DNA of 10,354 bases from Methanobacteriota archaeon. GTDB taxonomy: Archaea > Thermoplasmatota > Poseidoniia > Poseidoniales > Poseidoniaceae. Below the pieces are notes generated by a model. That model was not told where the DNA came from, searched no databases, and saw nothing but the letters and a program-made list of their open reading frames with translations. Location of the stretch: NCBI GenBank assembly GCA_018645535.1, contig JABGWN010000145.1, positions 1 through 10,354 of the forward strand. Reading direction: 5' to 3'. The translations under genes were made by a program, and so were the position numbers. How positions within the stretch are numbered: the stretch's first letter is position 1; each line of letters opens with the position of its first letter. Below, in pieces: positions 1 through 7,372 of the stretch.

Positions 1-789
1 GAAGAGCGCTTGAAAATTATGGCCAACGTGGCCATCGAACAAGTGCCTCTCCCTGAGCAAGGGGAATTGAGTGAAGAAGATGCTTGGACCATTTCACCCG
101 GTCCGACTCGAGCACGCCTAAACAGTATAGGATCAGTCCCAAGTGTTGCAGCAACGCTAGCTCCGGCAGCGCCTGTTAACGCTCAGGTTGATACATCTGG
201 ATTAGAACGAATGATTAGCAGTCGTCTCGACATGGTCGAGGATGTACTCCGCTTAGTAGAGCACAAGATGGAAGAATCCATCTCGTCCCCTGCTGTAGCA
301 GATGGAGAACTATCCGAAGACCATGGAACGGAAGGGGCTGATGATCACTCTATCGATGGAATGACTGGCGATACGATTGTCACCGCTGACGGGAAAGTAC
401 TTCCTGTCGGAGACGGCGTTGATCGCCTACGTCATTCAGACGAAGCACGACTTGTTGAATTGTATGAAGCACAAGCACTTGCTGCAAACCCATTCCTTGC
501 AAAGGGCTCTTACGAGCAAGTTGCAAACGATGGTGTTGGAGCAGCAATGGTTGCAGCCCTTTTGCTGGATAATCTATCCGGTATGGCAGCAGTCAGTTTT
601 GCTCAAAAAGCAGTTCAAAGCGGTATGTTGACCGATGTTGAAGGGCGTTCAGTCCTCGCTATTGTTCAACTTGCAGCACCTGGCGAAGCAGAAGCTGCAT
701 TGAATGATCACCTTTCACACCGAAAGTTGTTGACGTTCTCTGCAATCGTTGAATCTTGGAGAAATAAAACTCCCTTTTCGGAGGAATGA
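1..789 (+). CDS. Archaellum ArlD/E (FlaD/E)-like protein, 5' end outside or at the window edge
   Basis: The reading frame is open from base 1, so the true start may lie upstream; in-window candidates are TTG at 10 and ATG at 19, neither with a convincing ribosome site. Numbering from the codon at 10, residues 1-60 are Pro/Ala/Glu-rich and probably disordered, about 64-90 form an amphipathic helix or short coiled coil, about 95-135 are acidic and low in structure, and about 140-250 form a helical domain. That last domain has the layout of the ArlD/E family: a helix rich in Ala/Leu, then AVQSGMLTDVEG (compare the family's YY..GWI.e.v), then a terminal NDHL...L.FS.IVESW helix like the family's dHl.sL.yI. 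In Euryarchaeota, ArlC/D/E form the cytosolic ring linking the archaellum motor to chemotaxis. The stop is 3 bases before arlF in the same operon, which supports the call. The similarity is weak, so a lineage-specific archaellum partner is the main alternative. Confidence 0.5.
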   Translation, partial: EERLKIMANVAIEQVPLPEQGELSEEDAWTISPGPTRARLNSIGSVPSVAATLAPAAPVNAQVDTSGLERMISSRLDMVEDVLRLVEHKMEESISSPAVADGELSEDHGTEGADDHSIDGMTGDTIVTADGKVLPVGDGVDRLRHSDEARLVELYEAQALAANPFLAKGSYEQVANDGVGAAMVAALLLDNLSGMAAVSFAQKAVQSGMLTDVEGRSVLAIVQLAAPGEAEAALNDHLSHRKLLTFSAIVESWRNKTPFSEE

Positions 790-792
790 TAC

Positions 793-1446
793 ATGGGTGC
801 TTCGGTCGGAATCGGTGCTCTCATCGTTGGAACATCTCTGATGTTGGTCTTTGCGCTTGCAGTGCAAAGTCTTGACAACAGAATGGAAACCAGCCTTGAG
901 ATTATTGATGATGCCGGAGAGCCAATACCATCGTTCCAAATCGATGACGCAACATTGTGGGAAGGTGCGGTCTTGACCGTTGCCATCACCACGAATGGAA
1001 GCGGATACCAAGATGGAACACTCGTTGAACAAAGTGGATCTGGAGGGTTCTCAGGAACCTTCACAGTCGACGCTGCAGGAGGAATAGAAACCGTGACAAT
1101 CACCAATCGCGGGAATTACTCGTCCCCTCCTACAATTATCGTTGACATATCAGGTCAACCGCTTACTTCAACAGGTGCAACATTCTCATCAGATATAGGG
1201 AATTTCATTTACAGTAATTTAACGAATACAGGTCCAGTGACCATCAAGAATCGAGAAGCTTGGCTTTTCCTTGATGGAGGTACCAGCGAAGAACCAACCA
1301 ATCTTGGTTCGGTAACAAGCGGTATTACCACACATTGGTATCCAGGCGAAACCATTCAGATCGAATGGGCTGAAGACGGTGCTACATCCTACGAACGAAT
1401 TTCATTGACATCGATGGGATTAACAATGGTAAACACATTAGCATGA
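793..1446 (+). CDS. arlF: Archaellum stator-type protein ArlF (FlaF) with an inserted Gly/Thr-rich module
   Basis: ArlF is anchored in the cytoplasmic membrane and its beta-sandwich domain contacts the S-layer, acting with ArlG as archaellum stator. The 217-residue protein begins with a single hydrophobic helix (about residues 6-26) without a cleavable signal, as in the family. The conserved part is at about 134-217: IGNFIYSNLTNTGPVTI, then WLFLDGG and WYPGETIQIEW, the usual NTG / DG / PGE signature. Residues about 54-132 are additional: a stretch containing NGSGYQDGT, GSGGFSGTF, GGIETVTITNRGNYSSPPTI. This pattern is typical of repeats in phage tail and other secreted proteins, not of ArlF, and makes the protein longer than the roughly 130-160 residues usual for the family. 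ATG at 793 is preceded by GGAGG at 780-784. Position between the ArlD/E-like gene and ArlG fits. The insertion boundaries are inferred. Confidence 0.78.
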   Translation: MGASVGIGALIVGTSLMLVFALAVQSLDNRMETSLEIIDDAGEPIPSFQIDDATLWEGAVLTVAITTNGSGYQDGTLVEQSGSGGFSGTFTVDAAGGIETVTITNRGNYSSPPTIIVDISGQPLTSTGATFSSDIGNFIYSNLTNTGPVTIKNREAWLFLDGGTSEEPTNLGSVTSGITTHWYPGETIQIEWAEDGATSYERISLTSMGLTMVNTLA

Positions 1447-1455
1447 GGTGACTAA

Positions 1456-1953
1456 ATGGCAGACGGCGGAGCATCTTCTTTCATCTTCTTGACAACAGCA
1501 TTGCTGGTCTCAGGGCTTGTAAGTGTCGTTCTCATTAATCAATGGGGGGACATGGCAAGGGCATCTCAAGATCAAACTCGTGCGATGGAAGTTAACCAAG
1601 ATACAAGTCTTGGATTTGCAGGAGACCCTATGATGGTTGCCTACAATAGCACACTAAATCCTGATGAGATGACGTTTTACTTGCAAAATACTGGTACGAC
1701 TCTTCTCGATACGAGTACACTCATTGTTCTCGTTGATGGATCTACGGTGACCTCTTCGATTACTACTGCTATAATTCCTGCAGCAGGTACTGATTGGGAT
1801 TCCAATCACTTGGTCGAAGTAACAGTTAACTCAACATCTTGGTCATATGCCAATGGGACTGATGTTTCTCTTACGGTCATCGTCTCATCTGAGGTTACCA
1901 ACGGTTATCGTGGTACAGACACAATTTCATTGGAGGTGCGTTTACATGGTTGA
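1456..1953 (+). CDS. arlG: Archaellum stator-type protein ArlG (FlaG)
   Basis: ArlG forms filaments or complexes capped by ArlF and is thought to tie the rotating archaellum motor to the cell envelope. The 165-residue protein has one N-terminal membrane helix (about 8-28, FIFLTTALLVSGLVSVVLI), a charged linker (about 31-50) and an extracytoplasmic beta-rich domain (about 55-165). The domain carries MTFYLQNTGTTLLDTSTL followed by VLVDG, the NTG...DG signature shared by ArlF and ArlG proteins; several NxT/S sequons (for example NST 64-66, 125-127, NGT 133-135) could be glycosylated. ATG at 1456 follows GAGGTG at 1445-1450, which shares bases with the arlF stop. The last 8 bases overlap the start of arlH, suggesting translational coupling. 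Assignment as ArlG instead of a second ArlF rests on gene order and is fairly secure. Confidence 0.75.
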   Translation: MADGGASSFIFLTTALLVSGLVSVVLINQWGDMARASQDQTRAMEVNQDTSLGFAGDPMMVAYNSTLNPDEMTFYLQNTGTTLLDTSTLIVLVDGSTVTSSITTAIIPAAGTDWDSNHLVEVTVNSTSWSYANGTDVSLTVIVSSEVTNGYRGTDTISLEVRLHG

Positions 1954-2671
1954 TAAATTAACTGAGAAACCAAAGCCAATTGAGGATGGATTCCCTTACG
2001 ATGTTGAAACAGACAGTCTTGCCGATTCACTCGGTCTTCGACTCCCCAATCGCAGCCTCATCTTACTGGCTGGTGAAGTTGGTGCTGGAAAGTCCCTGGT
2101 CAGCCAGAGATTCGTACATGGCCTTCTTGAAAATGGAGTTAAGGTACTTGTAATTACAACAGAATTAACCACTCGTGGTTGGATTGAACAAGTTGAATCC
2201 ATCGGTTATGGCGTCACTGATGCCTTAACCAATGGTAATTTGATGATCTTCTCGCGATTTGGTACTGTTGCTGAACCAATTCCAAATGTTGGTATCGACC
2301 AAGTCCTTGAAAGTGAAGCAATCGAACAAGCAGATATCATCATCATTGATGCTGCAAGTTCTCTCATGCCTGATGGTATGAATGACCAAGATCGATTCAA
2401 TCTTATTCAACGATTGAGAAGAATCGCATCAACTGGCCGGAGTATAATGCTCACGGTTGATCGAGATGAGATGGATCATAAACTCCTTCATTCAATGCGT
2501 GCTAGCGCAGAAGTTGTTCTTGATCTTACAACGAATCTGATCGGTGGAGACTTGAAGAGAACGCTAATTGTGACTCGCTATTTGAGAGCTGCAGGTCCTG
2601 TACAATCCACAATCGGCTGGAGAGTTGAACCCGGTATGGGCTTCATTGTCGACATTACGGCGGTAAGCTGA
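1946..2671 (+). CDS. arlH: Archaellum RecA/KaiC-like ATPase ArlH (FlaH)
   Basis: ArlH is a RecA/KaiC-superfamily ATP-binding protein that sits on the cytosolic side of the archaellum motor, binds ArlI and is thought to switch between assembly and rotation. The 241-residue length matches the family. Walker A is GEVGAGKS (43-50), and Walker B is DIIIID (130-135) followed by AASSLM; the strand LVITTELTTRGW (68-79) after the first helix is typical of ArlH. ATG at 1946 was chosen over an upstream in-frame ATG at 1847 because GGAGGTG (1932-1938) lies 7 bases before it and because the longer form would add 33 residues unlike the family inside arlG. The start overlaps the arlG stop by 8 bases, and arlI follows after 9 bases. 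Confidence 0.93.
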   Translation: MVDKLTEKPKPIEDGFPYDVETDSLADSLGLRLPNRSLILLAGEVGAGKSLVSQRFVHGLLENGVKVLVITTELTTRGWIEQVESIGYGVTDALTNGNLMIFSRFGTVAEPIPNVGIDQVLESEAIEQADIIIIDAASSLMPDGMNDQDRFNLIQRLRRIASTGRSIMLTVDRDEMDHKLLHSMRASAEVVLDLTTNLIGGDLKRTLIVTRYLRAAGPVQSTIGWRVEPGMGFIVDITAVS

Positions 2672-2680
2672 GGTGTAATT

Positions 2681-4396
2681 ATGGCTGATGAAGAACTCAA
2701 ATTTGCACGAGGAGATCTCGCCTCTGTAATGGCTGCTCACAATCACGTAGCAACATGGGTGAACGACTTCGAAAAGAAATACGGTTCCAGGCCAGTCTAT
2801 TATGGACCATTAGATCGAGATGCAAAGAAACAACGCCCTCTTAATCTCATTTACATCACCAAAGAACCTGTTTTTGTCCATATTTACGAACCTCCAGCTG
2901 ATGAGGACGGAGGAGGACAAGTTCTCTGGTTTGGTCTTGAACCTCAACTAAATGAGGAAGAAGAAAATATTCGACGTGATTTGGTTGAGACTCTTCTACA
3001 AGAAGCACCCTCTGCTCCTACGTTCACTACTGACTCGGAGTTTGAAACAATTCTTGGACAAATGATTGATCGATATACCATCTTAGATTCTGAGGCCAAC
3101 ATAGGCACTCGACGTAGAGGTCGTCTTTGGGAAATAGTCGGTCTTGACGACAAAAGAGTCGTCGTCTCTGAGACTCAGAGAGCACGACTTCGGTATATCA
3201 TTGTCCGAGACCTGATTAAAAACGGACCACTTGAAACCCTCCTTTCAGATGAAATGCTGGAAGATATACACTCAGTAGGACTGAAGCATATTCACATGGA
3301 TCACAAAGTATTCGGAACTGTTGCTTCTAACATACGATTCCGTGAGCGAGATACACTTGCTCGGTATCTACGTTCTATGTCTGAGCGTATTGGTCGCCCA
3401 GTATCTGATAACAATCCAATTATTGACGGAGCACTTCTCGATGGTTCTCGTATTAACATCATTTTCTCAGATGACGTTTCTATGCTTGGTCCATCATTCA
3501 CTATTCGTAAATTCGCTGAAGAAACTATTTCAATTACCCAATTGATTCAATGGGGTACGATGAGTTCTCAAGTTGCAGCATACATTTGGCTGTGCCTTGA
3601 ATACGGAATGTCTGTTCTGGTATCTGGTGAAACCGCCTCGGGTAAAACAACAACACTCAATGCGATTCTTCCTTTCATTGACCATAACGTGAAAATATAT
3701 TCTGCAGAAGACACTCCTGAAGTAAAAGTTGCACACAAAATATGGCAACGTTTGGTCACACGTAGTTCCAAGAATGAAGACTCAAGTGTCGAGATGTTCG
3801 ATTTACTCAAAGCAGCTTTGCGTTCTAGGCCAAGATACATCATCATCGGTGAAATACGAGGTGTCGAAGGAGCAACAGCATTCCAAGCTATGCAAACTGG
3901 GCACCCAGTCATCGCTACATTCCACGCATCTTCAATTGTCAAGATGATTCAACGTTTCACAGGGGATCCGATCAATGTTCCAATTCGTTTCTTTGACAAC
4001 CTTAATTTTGCAATTTTCCAAGAAGTTACCGAAACAAACGGAAACCTTGTTCGTCGAATTACTGGTGTCGACGAAGTCATTGGATACAACAAGCACAGCG
4101 ACGGTGTCTTGACACGTGGTATGTTTGAATGGGATCCTCTGAAAGACAAGCATTATTTCCGTGGTATGTTCCAATCCCATCTTCTTGAAAACAAGATTGC
4201 TGCACAAGCAGGATTCGCAAATAAGCGTGATATCTATGATGAAATGTTGCGACGAGCTTCAGCACTTGATCGAATGGTAAATCGAGATTTAACTCACTAT
4301 GATGACGTATTTGGTCTTCTAAACGTCTACTACAACAGCGGTTGGGAAACCTTCGATAGTGCTGTTGATAGTTGGGTTAGTCAAAAAGACCGATGA
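2681..4396 (+). CDS. arlI: Archaellum motor and assembly ATPase ArlI (FlaI)
   Basis: ArlI is the hexameric type II/IV secretion-superfamily ATPase that powers both archaellin polymerisation and rotation; it works on the cytosolic face with ArlH and ArlJ. The 571-residue protein has an N-terminal domain (about 1-280) containing LEDIHSVG, HIHMDH, GRPVSDNNPIIDGALLDGSR and GPSFTIRKF, all standard landmarks. The C-terminal RecA-like core has Walker A GETASGKT (316-323), an Asp-box region around IYSAEDTPEV (339-348), Walker B RYIIIGEIRG (385-394) with Glu391, and the His box TGHPVIATFHASS (406-418). All catalytic elements look intact. The acidic segment around 90-110 and the tail after about 500 make it somewhat long compared with the usual 510-550 residues. 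ATG at 2681 follows GAGGTG (2670-2675), which shares two bases with the arlH stop codon. It is the most secure call in the window. Confidence 0.97.
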   Translation: MADEELKFARGDLASVMAAHNHVATWVNDFEKKYGSRPVYYGPLDRDAKKQRPLNLIYITKEPVFVHIYEPPADEDGGGQVLWFGLEPQLNEEEENIRRDLVETLLQEAPSAPTFTTDSEFETILGQMIDRYTILDSEANIGTRRRGRLWEIVGLDDKRVVVSETQRARLRYIIVRDLIKNGPLETLLSDEMLEDIHSVGLKHIHMDHKVFGTVASNIRFRERDTLARYLRSMSERIGRPVSDNNPIIDGALLDGSRINIIFSDDVSMLGPSFTIRKFAEETISITQLIQWGTMSSQVAAYIWLCLEYGMSVLVSGETASGKTTTLNAILPFIDHNVKIYSAEDTPEVKVAHKIWQRLVTRSSKNEDSSVEMFDLLKAALRSRPRYIIIGEIRGVEGATAFQAMQTGHPVIATFHASSIVKMIQRFTGDPINVPIRFFDNLNFAIFQEVTETNGNLVRRITGVDEVIGYNKHSDGVLTRGMFEWDPLKDKHYFRGMFQSHLLENKIAAQAGFANKRDIYDEMLRRASALDRMVNRDLTHYDDVFGLLNVYYNSGWETFDSAVDSWVSQKDR

Positions 4397-4410
4397 GGGG
4401 GAGATGATTT

Positions 4411-6213
4411 ATGCAACGAATGCCGATGTGGCAGATTGCCATCCGTCGGCTCGAAATGCCGGTTAGTCGTTTCATCCTGCTCTTCGTTGGTGGCTCTTTT
4501 ACCATCGGCCTCATCTTCTCATTATCTATTATTTTCTTAACGGGAGGTTTGGCAGAAGGGGCCTTATTTTCTGGATTCTCAGGAATACTTTTGCTGATTT
4601 TGTTGCCGATAATCGCTGCATTAGGATCAATGGCTTTCCCTCTCTTGGAAGTAACTCGTGCTGCGAATATGATTGAACGAGAAATGCATATGTTCATCAC
4701 TCGAATGGGTATTCTTTCACTTGGAGAAGTAGGCGCTCAGACCATATTTGATATTCTTAAGCAGATGAGAGATTATGGTGAACTGGCATCCGAAGTACAA
4801 CGTATTGAAACGCTTGTGGATAAATGGAATACATCCTTGCCAGAAGCAGCACGTATCGTAGCGCAACAGAGTCCTAGCCCACTGTGGACTGATTTCCTTG
4901 ATCGAATGGCGTTTTCTATTGAAGCTGGACAACCCATTGATGAGTTCATGCGTTCTGAGCAAGAAACAGTTGCTGAACAGTATAACACTCTCTATGACAC
5001 CAGATTAGAAAGCGTAGATACCATGCAAGAAATCTATGTGTCCATGGTTACTGCAGGTCTCTTTGGTCTTATTATTGCAGGAATCCATCTTGTCTTGTTC
5101 GAAGTTGGTGGAGAGAACGATGCTCCAATTGAGGTAGCAGCAAGACTTCGATTTTTGCTCCTAGCATCTTTCCTATTCCTCATTATTCAAGCAGCAGCAA
5201 TGCTCGCCTTCAGGGCAACAATTCCTCGAGATCTCATTTTCGCTCGTGATGAACTTGATACTCCTTTCCGAATAAACTTCAGAAGAGCGTTGCTTGCATC
5301 TGGAGCCGTTTCTGGAGTATTACTTTTGGTGACGCTTTATGTCGTGACAAGTTCTTGGAGTGAAATCAGTACTCAATGGGACCGATATGGGCTAATTTTA
5401 CTCGCAGCACCTCTTTCACCGTTCTTGGTACCCGCTTGGTTGATTCGAAAGGAAGAGGTGAATGTTCTGAGGAGAGACGGTGCTTATCCCGATTTTATTC
5501 GCGCATTAGGTGGAACTGCCCAAGCAAGAAGTGCTGAACCTTCCGCAACAATCAAAGCTCTAAGAGGTGTTGATTTTGGTATGCTTGATTATTCGATTGA
5601 TCGACTTGAACGACGTTTGTCGACCCGTATCGATTCAGACCGAGCCTGGGATTACTTCAACGCAGATACCAATTCTGCAGTAATTTCTCGTTACACTCGA
5701 ATTTACATCGAAGGGTCGCAATCATCAGGTAAGCCCGCTGCTACAGCCGAAATGGTATCTCGATCAGTAGGAAATCTTCTCTCTCTACGTCGCCGCCGTT
5801 CTCTTTCTGCAAGCACGATGTGGGGTGTCGCTCTTGGTCTCCTTATCGCCAGCGTTACATCACTTAACGTTACAATTTCGATTGTGCTTCAACTTGGTGA
5901 AGCGATTGCAGGTGTTGCAACAAATTTGACAGAAACCGATGTTGGAGCATTGCAAGACTTTGGTAGCGGTGTCGCTTTGCCTGTTATGGAAGATGCGGGA
6001 TCAGTTGATGACAATATCCGAATGTTCAAGATCATTGTTTCAATTCTGGTACTCGGACAAGTCATCGCTGTATCTGCAATTGCAACACGTCTTCGAGGTG
6101 GAGGTAAAACCAGCGCCGCAGGACAAGCAATTCAGTTACTTTGGATCGCAGGAATTACCTCATGGATTACAGCAGTAGTCTTGGAAGGTGCTTCCTCAGT
6201 GTTCGGTGTTTAA
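4411..6213 (+). CDS. arlJ: Archaellum membrane platform protein ArlJ (FlaJ)
   Basis: ArlJ is the polytopic membrane platform on which ArlI and ArlH dock and from which the filament is assembled; it belongs to the GspF/TadC (T2SSF) family. The 600-residue protein shows about nine hydrophobic segments (roughly 20-44, 50-72, 210-230, 247-268, 292-312, 325-345, 470-495, 537-558, 573-592). Two large cytosolic helical domains at about 80-208 and 350-465 contain the paired T2SSF repeats. The second ends in the strongly basic LRRRRSLSAS, expected at the cytosolic side of a membrane helix. ATG at 4411 follows GGGGGAG (4397-4403). It is the last gene of the arl block: the next + strand gene is 38 bases away and has its own promoter. 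The length is slightly above the usual roughly 560 residues. The acidic loop around 507-536 between the last membrane helices is extracytoplasmic in the expected topology. Confidence 0.94.
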   Translation: MQRMPMWQIAIRRLEMPVSRFILLFVGGSFTIGLIFSLSIIFLTGGLAEGALFSGFSGILLLILLPIIAALGSMAFPLLEVTRAANMIEREMHMFITRMGILSLGEVGAQTIFDILKQMRDYGELASEVQRIETLVDKWNTSLPEAARIVAQQSPSPLWTDFLDRMAFSIEAGQPIDEFMRSEQETVAEQYNTLYDTRLESVDTMQEIYVSMVTAGLFGLIIAGIHLVLFEVGGENDAPIEVAARLRFLLLASFLFLIIQAAAMLAFRATIPRDLIFARDELDTPFRINFRRALLASGAVSGVLLLVTLYVVTSSWSEISTQWDRYGLILLAAPLSPFLVPAWLIRKEEVNVLRRDGAYPDFIRALGGTAQARSAEPSATIKALRGVDFGMLDYSIDRLERRLSTRIDSDRAWDYFNADTNSAVISRYTRIYIEGSQSSGKPAATAEMVSRSVGNLLSLRRRRSLSASTMWGVALGLLIASVTSLNVTISIVLQLGEAIAGVATNLTETDVGALQDFGSGVALPVMEDAGSVDDNIRMFKIIVSILVLGQVIAVSAIATRLRGGGKTSAAGQAIQLLWIAGITSWITAVVLEGASSVFGV

Positions 6214-6229
6214 GCAAAAAGAGTATATG
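6214..6229 (+). promoter_or_regulatory. Archaeal core promoter (BRE/TATA) for the 146-residue membrane protein
   Basis: A purine-rich stretch (GCAAAAAGAG, 6214-6223) resembling a BRE is followed by TATATG at 6224-6229. The centre of the TATA element is 26 bases before ATG at 6252, and no good Shine-Dalgarno sequence lies between them. This is the geometry of a leaderless archaeal transcript starting at or very near the start codon. It overlaps only the arlJ 3' end and spacer, so it would let this gene be expressed apart from the archaellum operon. Confidence 0.6.
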
Positions 6230-6251
6230 CTGTCTCACCAAATGGTAGAGC

Positions 6252-6692
6252 ATGCAAACCCCTCTGCCAGGCCCCCCTGCACAATCAACAATGTATCATC
6301 CTCCTCAACAAGCCATGATGAGTGGTGGACTCTTTTCTCTCCACAAATTCTTGATGATAGGTGTGATACTGATACTTCTTGCCACCTTTGTGAGTCTTCT
6401 CCCTGATTTTGGCGGAGCCCCAAATCAAGTGGATTATGATACTGAAGAGCCGGGATGGAACATCGAGTTTGCTAAAGACACTGAATCTCACAATGACTTT
6501 GAACGAGTCATGGACACGATTGCAACAATCTTGGGGACAGGTGGCGTTGCACTGATTGGATATGCTTTCATTCGAGAAGCCTATGATGAAGATACGACTA
6601 CACCTGCCTTGAGAATAACACTCCTGATACTTGGAGCGGTTATGTTGCTTCAACTTCTTGGATCCGGATTTGACCTAAGCGTATCAGTTTGA
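6252..6692 (+). CDS. Small three-helix membrane protein, function unknown
   Basis: I do not recognise this 146-residue protein. Residues 1-26 are Pro/Gln/Met-rich and look cytosolic and flexible. Hydrophobic segments lie at about 33-51, 88-107 and 119-137. Between the first two there is a polar, acidic loop (about 57-86, containing DYDTEEPGWNIEF). No catalytic motif or cysteine is visible. The ATG at 6252 was chosen because a TATA element lies 26 bases upstream, the expected distance for a leaderless message; downstream in-frame ATGs at 6291 and 6315 would shorten the flexible tail only. It follows arlJ on the same strand but has its own promoter, so an archaellum role is possible but unproven. 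Its 3' end overlaps the convergent nth gene by 9 bases. Confidence 0.72.
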   Translation: MQTPLPGPPAQSTMYHPPQQAMMSGGLFSLHKFLMIGVILILLATFVSLLPDFGGAPNQVDYDTEEPGWNIEFAKDTESHNDFERVMDTIATILGTGGVALIGYAFIREAYDEDTTTPALRITLLILGAVMLLQLLGSGFDLSVSV

Positions 6693-7361
6693 GCGGCGAC
6701 TCTTGGGACGATTCTTCTTTTCCTCTTCTGAAATCCGTTTCTTTGAGGCTGCCCATGAGCAAATTGGGCATGTTGTCAAATCATGGAATCGGGCAGGGCA
6801 GTATTCTCTTCCAAAGAAAATGATCTGCAGATGTAAATCATTCCAAGCCTGTTTAGGAAATACAGCCTTGAGATCTTTTTCTGTCCTCTCTACGTTACTC
6901 CCATTCGATAAGCCCCATCGAGCAGCGAGTCTGTGAATATGTGTGTCAATAGGAAATGCAGGGATTCCAAAAGCTTGTGCAAGTACAACTCCAGCGGTCT
7001 TATGCCCTACACCAGGTAATGCTTCAAGTTCGTCGAAGGTATTGGGGATTTCACCACTGTGACGTTCGATAAGGAGTTCAGATAGACGTTTGATATTCTT
7101 GGCTTTTGTTGGAGCAAGTCCTACTTGTTTGATAAGAATCTGAATTTGTTCTACTTTCAAATCAGCCATCTTTTCTGGAGTAGGGCCTTGTCGAAACAGT
7201 TCTGGTGTAACTTCGTTAACTTTCAAATCCGTGGTCTGTGCACTCATGAGGACAGCTACGAGGAGTTGAAATGAAGATTCATGATCAAGAGGAACAGGTG
7301 TTTCAGGATACAACGACTCAAGCATTTGCTGAATGCGTTCTGCCTTCTCACTTCGCTTCAT
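6684..7361 (-). CDS. nth: Endonuclease III (DNA glycosylase/AP lyase) with atypical iron-sulfur region
   Basis: Endonuclease III removes oxidised pyrimidines from DNA and cleaves the abasic site, starting base excision repair. The 225-residue product has the HhH-GPD fold landmarks: FQLLVAVLMSAQTTD (31-45), the hairpin LPGVGHKTA (115-123) with catalytic Lys121, and FPIDTHIHRL (136-145) with catalytic Asp139. The C-terminal cluster region is abnormal: cysteines occur only at 188, 198 and 201 (REYC, then CPIC), with nine residues between the first two instead of six and no fourth cysteine; the tail ends in a Lys/Arg/Glu-rich stretch (206-225). ATG at 7361 was chosen over an upstream start at 7451 because AGGTGG lies 7 bases before it and the family's usual N-terminus begins there. 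It is the last gene of the minus-strand unit, 11 bases after the 68-residue membrane protein, and its 3' end overlaps the convergent gene by 9 bases. Confidence 0.93.
   Translation of the reverse strand: MKRSEKAERIQQMLESLYPETPVPLDHESSFQLLVAVLMSAQTTDLKVNEVTPELFRQGPTPEKMADLKVEQIQILIKQVGLAPTKAKNIKRLSELLIERHSGEIPNTFDELEALPGVGHKTAGVVLAQAFGIPAFPIDTHIHRLAARWGLSNGSNVERTEKDLKAVFPKQAWNDLHLQIIFFGREYCPARFHDLTTCPICSWAASKKRISEEEKKNRPKSRRSN
6711..6727 (+). terminator. Possible T-rich archaeal terminator for + strand transcripts
   Basis: Just past the stop at 6692 the + strand reads a pyrimidine tract including TTCTTCTTTTCCTC (around 6711-6725). Archaeal intrinsic termination mainly needs T-rich tracts without a stem, so this could end the message of the 146-residue protein. 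The tract is also explained by the Glu/Lys-rich C-terminal tail of nth on the other strand, so it may be coincidental. Confidence 0.28.
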
Positions 7362-7372
7362 TATGAAGCCAC

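Noticed and set aside
708..1106. Minus-strand reading frames opposite the ArlD/E-like gene and arlF
   Set aside because: They lie across the junction of two well-supported + strand genes, have no ribosome site or recognisable product, and fit as mirror frames.
952..1188. Phage or mobile-element insertion as the cause of the ArlF extra module
   Set aside because: The segment is in frame, has no flanking repeats, and its base composition looks like that of the surrounding gene; a protein-domain insertion is the simpler reading.
1847..1945. Upstream in-frame extension of arlH
   Set aside because: It lies inside arlG in another frame, adds 33 residues unlike the ArlH family, and the ATG at 1946 has a well-placed GGAGGTG.
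3568..3942. 124-codon minus-strand reading frame inside arlI
   Set aside because: It is opposite the Walker A/B core of arlI, whose frame is certain; the composition looks like a reverse-frame artefact.
6285..6653. 122-codon minus-strand reading frame opposite the 146-residue membrane protein
   Set aside because: It is Cys/Ser/His-rich with no domain pattern, whereas the + strand frame gives clear membrane helices and has a promoter at the right distance.
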